From Hydrotalea sp. (GTDB lineage Bacteria; Bacteroidota; Bacteroidia; Chitinophagales; Chitinophagaceae): a stretch of 64,000 bases of DNA. Position numbers and translations under genes: made by a program. Below are positions 60,805 through 64,000 of the stretch, in pieces. Location of the stretch: positions 112,474 to 176,473 of the forward strand of contig JAKRSC010000022.1 in the NCBI GenBank assembly GCA_022402565.1, in the 5' to 3' direction. Under the pieces are notes generated by a model, which saw only the letters and a program-made list of their open reading frames with translations, was not told where the DNA came from and did no database searches. Position 1 is the stretch's first letter. Every line of letters begins with the position of its first letter.

Positions 60805-62304
60805 GTGAAAGCTATACTTATATTCCCACACCAACTGCTTGAAAAGCACCCCTCTTTAGAGCCTAATACCCCAGTCTTTCTGATTGAAGAATGGCTGTTT
60901 TTCTCGCAATATCCATTTCATAAGCAAAAACTTATTTTTCATCGATCTTCTATGCAGGCTTTTTCTAAAGCCCTTAGTGATAGAGGCTTTGAAGTAAATT
61001 ATATCAGTTCGACTGATAAGAGACAAGATATCTGTGTTCTTGTTGAATGGCTGAAAGACAAAGGCTATACTGCTATTAGGATGTGTGCCGCATACGATCA
61101 TTGGCTGGAGAAAAGAATAAAAAGTGCTGCCAAAAAATGGAATCTTACACTTGAAGTGGACGAAAACCCATCTTTTCTTTTGAACACAGCAGATCATAGA
61201 TCTATCAAAAAAACAAGAGGGAAATACTTTCAAACCGATTTCTATATTGCACAACGTAAAAAGTTGAACATTCTTTTAGAAAATTATGACCAGCCCTTGG
61301 GAGGAAAGTGGAGTTATGATGCTGATAACAGAGCTAAAATACCTAAGGGCGAAAAAATTCCGATAACACATGGAATTACTTTAGACGAAACTGTTCAAGA
61401 AGCAATTGATTACATCAATAAAAATTTTCAAGAAAATCCGGGAAATAATACAGGTGCGTTTGCGAATGGAAAAGGATTCTATCCATATACTCATAAACAA
61501 GCAAAACGATGGCTTTCACATTTTTTTGCTGAAAGGTTTTTCAAATTTGGAATTTATGAAGATGCCATGTTGGCTAACGAACACTTCTTATTTCACAGTG
61601 TAATAAGCCCGCTATTAAACACAGGCCTGCTAACTCCACAGCAAGTAGTTCAAGAAGCACTGTCCTTCGCGCAAGAAAATGAAGTCCCATTAAATTCTTT
61701 GGAAGGATTCATTCGTCAAATAATTGGCTGGAGAGAATTTATTGCTGGCGTATACACAATTGAGGGAACAAAACAAAGAACGACCAACTACTGGAAATTT
61801 ACCAGAACAATTCCTGCTTCATTTTATAATGGCACTACTGGCATCGAGCCCATTGATACTGTAATTAAAAAATTATTACAAACTGGTTACAACCACCATA
61901 TTGAACGTTTAATGGTTCTTGGAAATTTTATGCTGCTTTGTGAATTTGATCCGAACAATGTTTATCAATGGTTCATGGAAATGTATATTGATGCTTACGA
62001 TTGGGTAATGGTCCCCAACGTATACGGAATGACGCAATTTGCTGATGGCGGAATCATGACTACTAAACCCTACATCAGCGGAAGTAATTACCTGCTAAAA
62101 ATGGGCGACTGGAAAAAAGGAAGCTGGCAGGAAATATGGGATGGCCTCTTTTGGAGATTCATGCATGTTCATCGTGATTTTTTTCTGAAGAATCCTAGAT
62201 TGGGTATGCTGGTAAAAACATTCGACAAAATGCCTGAAGAAAAGAGAAGGAAGCACTTGGAGGTAGCTGATAAATTTTTACAACAATTAGATAGCCATGC
62301 CTAA
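60805..62304 (+). CDS. Photolyase-related protein of the FeS-BCP (PhrB-like) type without cluster cysteines
   Basis: 499 residues, GTG start (no earlier ATG in frame). N-terminal photolyase-related Rossmann domain (about 1-130), then a helical FAD domain with GWREFIAGVY, YNHHIERLMVLGNFML, DAYDWVMVPNVYGM and QFADGGIMTTKPY, as in bacterial (6-4) photolyases/cryptochromes. The region that in PhrB carries CxxC and a further Cys reads KMGDWKKGSWQEIWDG here, and the fourth Cys position is also changed; the only cysteines are 77, 94 and 379. So no 4Fe-4S cluster is expected. It may repair DNA or sense light. First gene of a four-gene overlapping operon. Confidence 0.88.
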   Translation: MKAILIFPHQLLEKHPSLEPNTPVFLIEEWLFFSQYPFHKQKLIFHRSSMQAFSKALSDRGFEVNYISSTDKRQDICVLVEWLKDKGYTAIRMCAAYDHWLEKRIKSAAKKWNLTLEVDENPSFLLNTADHRSIKKTRGKYFQTDFYIAQRKKLNILLENYDQPLGGKWSYDADNRAKIPKGEKIPITHGITLDETVQEAIDYINKNFQENPGNNTGAFANGKGFYPYTHKQAKRWLSHFFAERFFKFGIYEDAMLANEHFLFHSVISPLLNTGLLTPQQVVQEALSFAQENEVPLNSLEGFIRQIIGWREFIAGVYTIEGTKQRTTNYWKFTRTIPASFYNGTTGIEPIDTVIKKLLQTGYNHHIERLMVLGNFMLLCEFDPNNVYQWFMEMYIDAYDWVMVPNVYGMTQFADGGIMTTKPYISGSNYLLKMGDWKKGSWQEIWDGLFWRFMHVHRDFFLKNPRLGMLVKTFDKMPEEKRRKHLEVADKFLQQLDSHA

Positions 62305-62797
62305 AAGACCTTGGAATCAAGTTGATTTGCCTGTATATGCTCTAACCACAACTGATGGGTCAGGGCAATTCAACATGCACTTGCTCACCTATGTTCAAGC
62401 TGTAAGCATGCAACCAAAATATTTTGTTTGCGCCATTTATGAAGGAACTAAAAGTCTTGAGCTAGCATTGAAGCACCCCGAAGTTGTTTTGCAAGTTTTA
62501 GGACAACAGCATGTGAACCTTGTGAATATTCTTGGTAAGATGTCGGGACATAACATCAATAAAATTCAAAGGCTGGAAAAAAGAAAAGTAATTACCCATT
62601 GGGAAGGCTTTCCAGTAATTGCAGACGCTTGTGGTTGGATACATCTTCAACTAACCCCTTTAGTAACAAAATCTGCCGACTTAGCTGCTCCAGATCATAG
62701 ACTTTTCTTAGGAGATGTTTTAAAATATAAATCAGTCCTAACGCAACCAGAACTTAGACTACATCATTTGAGAGAAAAAAAACTCATTCGTATATGA
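62297..62797 (+). CDS. Flavin reductase-like (FMN-binding split-barrel) protein
   Basis: 166 residues, one domain. Seen: an N-terminal WNQVDLPVYALTTTDGSG, MHLLTYVQAVSMQPKYFVCAIYEGT (split by the first strand pair), LQVLGQQHVNLVNILG and FLGDVLKY, the flavin-site layout of the flavin_Reduct family. It may supply reduced flavin to the photolyase homologues or be another flavoenzyme. Start overlaps the first gene by 8 bp; stop overlaps the next as ATGA. Confidence 0.82.
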   Translation: MPKRPWNQVDLPVYALTTTDGSGQFNMHLLTYVQAVSMQPKYFVCAIYEGTKSLELALKHPEVVLQVLGQQHVNLVNILGKMSGHNINKIQRLEKRKVITHWEGFPVIADACGWIHLQLTPLVTKSADLAAPDHRLFLGDVLKYKSVLTQPELRLHHLREKKLIRI

Positions 62798-63078
62798 AAG
62801 AGAATAAAACATTAAATGCCGCAGATATTGATAGAATTATTGAAATGGCTTGGGAAGATAGAACACCATTTGAAGCAATTGAATTTCAGTTTGGTATTCG
62901 TGAATCGGAGGTCATTGAATTGATGCGTTTACACATGAAAAATTCTAGCTTCAAAATGTGGCGAAAAAGAATGCAATCTCGTTCTACTAAACATGCTGCA
63001 CTCAGATCAAAGCTGGTTCAACGCTTTCACTGTAGTCGCCAACGCACCATTTCAATGAATAAAATTAGCAAAAGATGA
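62794..63078 (+). CDS. TIGR03643/DUF2805-family protein
   Basis: 94 residues, helical. The segment IDRIIEMAWEDRTPFEAIEFQFGI (about 13-36, written here in its key part), then VIELMR.HMKNSSFKMWRKR, matches the short DUF2805/TIGR03643 family, which occurs next to photolyase or cryptochrome genes in several bacteria (from memory). The Arg-rich tail and helix pair could bind nucleic acid. Function unknown. ATGA overlaps on both sides. Confidence 0.8.
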   Translation: MKENKTLNAADIDRIIEMAWEDRTPFEAIEFQFGIRESEVIELMRLHMKNSSFKMWRKRMQSRSTKHAALRSKLVQRFHCSRQRTISMNKISKR

Positions 63079-63962
63079 ATTTGAGAAATTTGCACAAAGA
63101 GAATCAGCCGAATTTATTTACAGAAGATAATAAGAAAATAATATTTCCTACAAACTATACCGAAATACTTGAAAGAGTTTCATCGGTTGATGCAAATGCG
63201 TACGGTAAAACGAGAAATTTTTTATGGGGCAAAGTGAGTTATCTATCGCCTTATATTTCAAGAGGAGTTATATCTCTTCCATTTATTAAGGAAGAAATTT
63301 TAAAAAATTACAATCTAAAGACAGCAGAAAAATGGGTCAGCGAACTAGCATGGAGAGAATTTTTTCAGCGTATTTGGCAAGCTAAAGGAGATGCAATTCA
63401 TACTGACTTAAGAAATACGCAATTTCCAATAAAACATAAAAATATTCCAACAGCTATACTAGAAGCAAATACAAACATCCATGCTATTGATGAGGGCATT
63501 AAAAATTTAATTGATACAGGCTATATGCATAATCATATGCGCATGTATACTGCCATGCTCACTACTAATATTGGTCAAACACATTGGTATAAACCAGCTC
63601 AATGGATGTACTACCATTTACTGGATCATGATGCAGCCAGCAATCATTTAAGCTGGCAATGGGTAGCAGGAGCTTTTAGCAGTAAAAAATATATTGCTAA
63701 CCAAGAAAATATTAACAAGTATACTGGGAGCAACCAAGCCAACACATTCTTAGATAGGAGTTATGAAGAATTAAGTGCCCTAGAAGTGCCTAATATTCTT
63801 TCTAATAATATTACATGGAATGAAGTAACCACTCTTCCTAATTCTGATGAATTAAAAATAAATGATCAAGAGCCTATTTTTCTTTACAACACTTATCAAT
63901 TAGATCCTCTGTGGCACAAACAGGAAGTTGGGTGCAGAATATTATTAACTAAGTTCAAGTAA
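63075..63962 (+). CDS. Stand-alone photolyase FAD-binding domain protein
   Basis: 295 residues. Only the C-terminal helical FAD domain of a photolyase/cryptochrome is present: SYLSPYISRGVIS (55-67), SELAWREFFQRIW (89-101), DTGYMHNHMRMYTAML (147-162), DHDAASNHLSWQWVAGAF (184-201) and YIANQENINKYT. The N-terminal antenna-binding domain of about 150 residues is absent, while the start is fixed by an ATGA overlap, so the gene is not truncated by the window. The last 60 residues are unassigned. Last gene of the operon. Confidence 0.87.
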   Translation: MNLRNLHKENQPNLFTEDNKKIIFPTNYTEILERVSSVDANAYGKTRNFLWGKVSYLSPYISRGVISLPFIKEEILKNYNLKTAEKWVSELAWREFFQRIWQAKGDAIHTDLRNTQFPIKHKNIPTAILEANTNIHAIDEGIKNLIDTGYMHNHMRMYTAMLTTNIGQTHWYKPAQWMYYHLLDHDAASNHLSWQWVAGAFSSKKYIANQENINKYTGSNQANTFLDRSYEELSALEVPNILSNNITWNEVTTLPNSDELKINDQEPIFLYNTYQLDPLWHKQEVGCRILLTKFK

Positions 63963-63963
63963 T

Positions 63964-63989
63964 AAGTGCAATTTTTTCTTGTAGCACTT
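63964..63989 (+). terminator. Possible weak hairpin after the operon
   Basis: AAGTGC and GCACTT pair around a 14-nt T-rich loop; there is no T run after it inside the window. Confidence 0.2.
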
Positions 63990-64000
63990 GATTAGGGGTT

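Noticed and set aside
1..64000. tRNA, rRNA, CRISPR array, insertion sequence, prophage or restriction system
   Set aside because: No cloverleaf, direct-repeat array, transposase, integrase or phage gene was seen in any gap or frame.

Overview
The window looks like a chromosomal segment of a Bacteroidota bacterium, most likely in or near the family Chitinophagaceae. The evidence is an AT-rich base composition, type III glutamine synthetase, a type IX secretion C-terminal sorting domain, no Shine-Dalgarno sequences that I could recognise at most starts, and many promoters of the Bacteroidota form (-33 TTTG or TTG, -7 TAnnTTTG). No rRNA, tRNA, insertion sequence, prophage or CRISPR array was seen. 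The genus is inference only.

Layout. 1-13.5 kb: purL (cut by the left edge), a secreted DUF4114/T9SS protein, glnN, a small exported protein, accB-accC, efp, sucD, hmgA and a small hypothetical gene. 13.5-19.4 kb: a surface protein with a HExxH metalloprotease-like domain, then a divergent esterase and an ATP-grasp + GCS2-type ligase pair (a possible amide-ligase cassette). 19.4-34.1 kb: trmH-ubiA-ruvX and def with a secreted protein, mutS, mrp-paiB-GDPD, a CarboxypepD_reg-like protein, hbd-ydcF, ribD-DMT transporter-yigZ, prmC. 34-46.4 kb: exbB-exbD, pepT-SRPBCC, a membrane protein, an FKBP isomerase, a NamZ-like protein, fmt, rsmF-like-LysM protein, pntAA-pntAB-pntB and an O-methyltransferase.

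46.5-58.7 kb is a signalling island: a 1176-residue cytosolic multi-PAS/GAF kinase, three paralogous NarL-type response regulators, a stand-alone receiver, and a second PAS kinase that has lost its phosphoacceptor histidine, its N-box asparagine and a G1 glycine. GH5 glycosidase and thyA-SMP30-folA genes lie among them. Each of the three response regulators is followed by an intergenic module with clustered GTAGT/ACTAC half-sites and a leader with the motif CCAATATCC (one base different after the third). A similar operator lies upstream of the secreted DUF4114 protein. This suggests a small local regulon.

58.7-64 kb: proline dehydrogenase, an SDR enzyme, then a tightly overlapping four-gene operon: a photolyase-related protein of the FeS-BCP type that lacks all four cluster cysteines, a flavin-reductase-like protein, a TIGR03643/DUF2805 protein and a photolyase FAD domain without its N-terminal half. 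This is the best candidate for an unusual light- or flavin-dependent system. Several annotated starts were moved inward, because upstream TTG codons belong to -7 boxes or to the preceding gene. At about ten genes a -7-like box lies 4-5 nt before the start codon, which predicts leaderless mRNAs.
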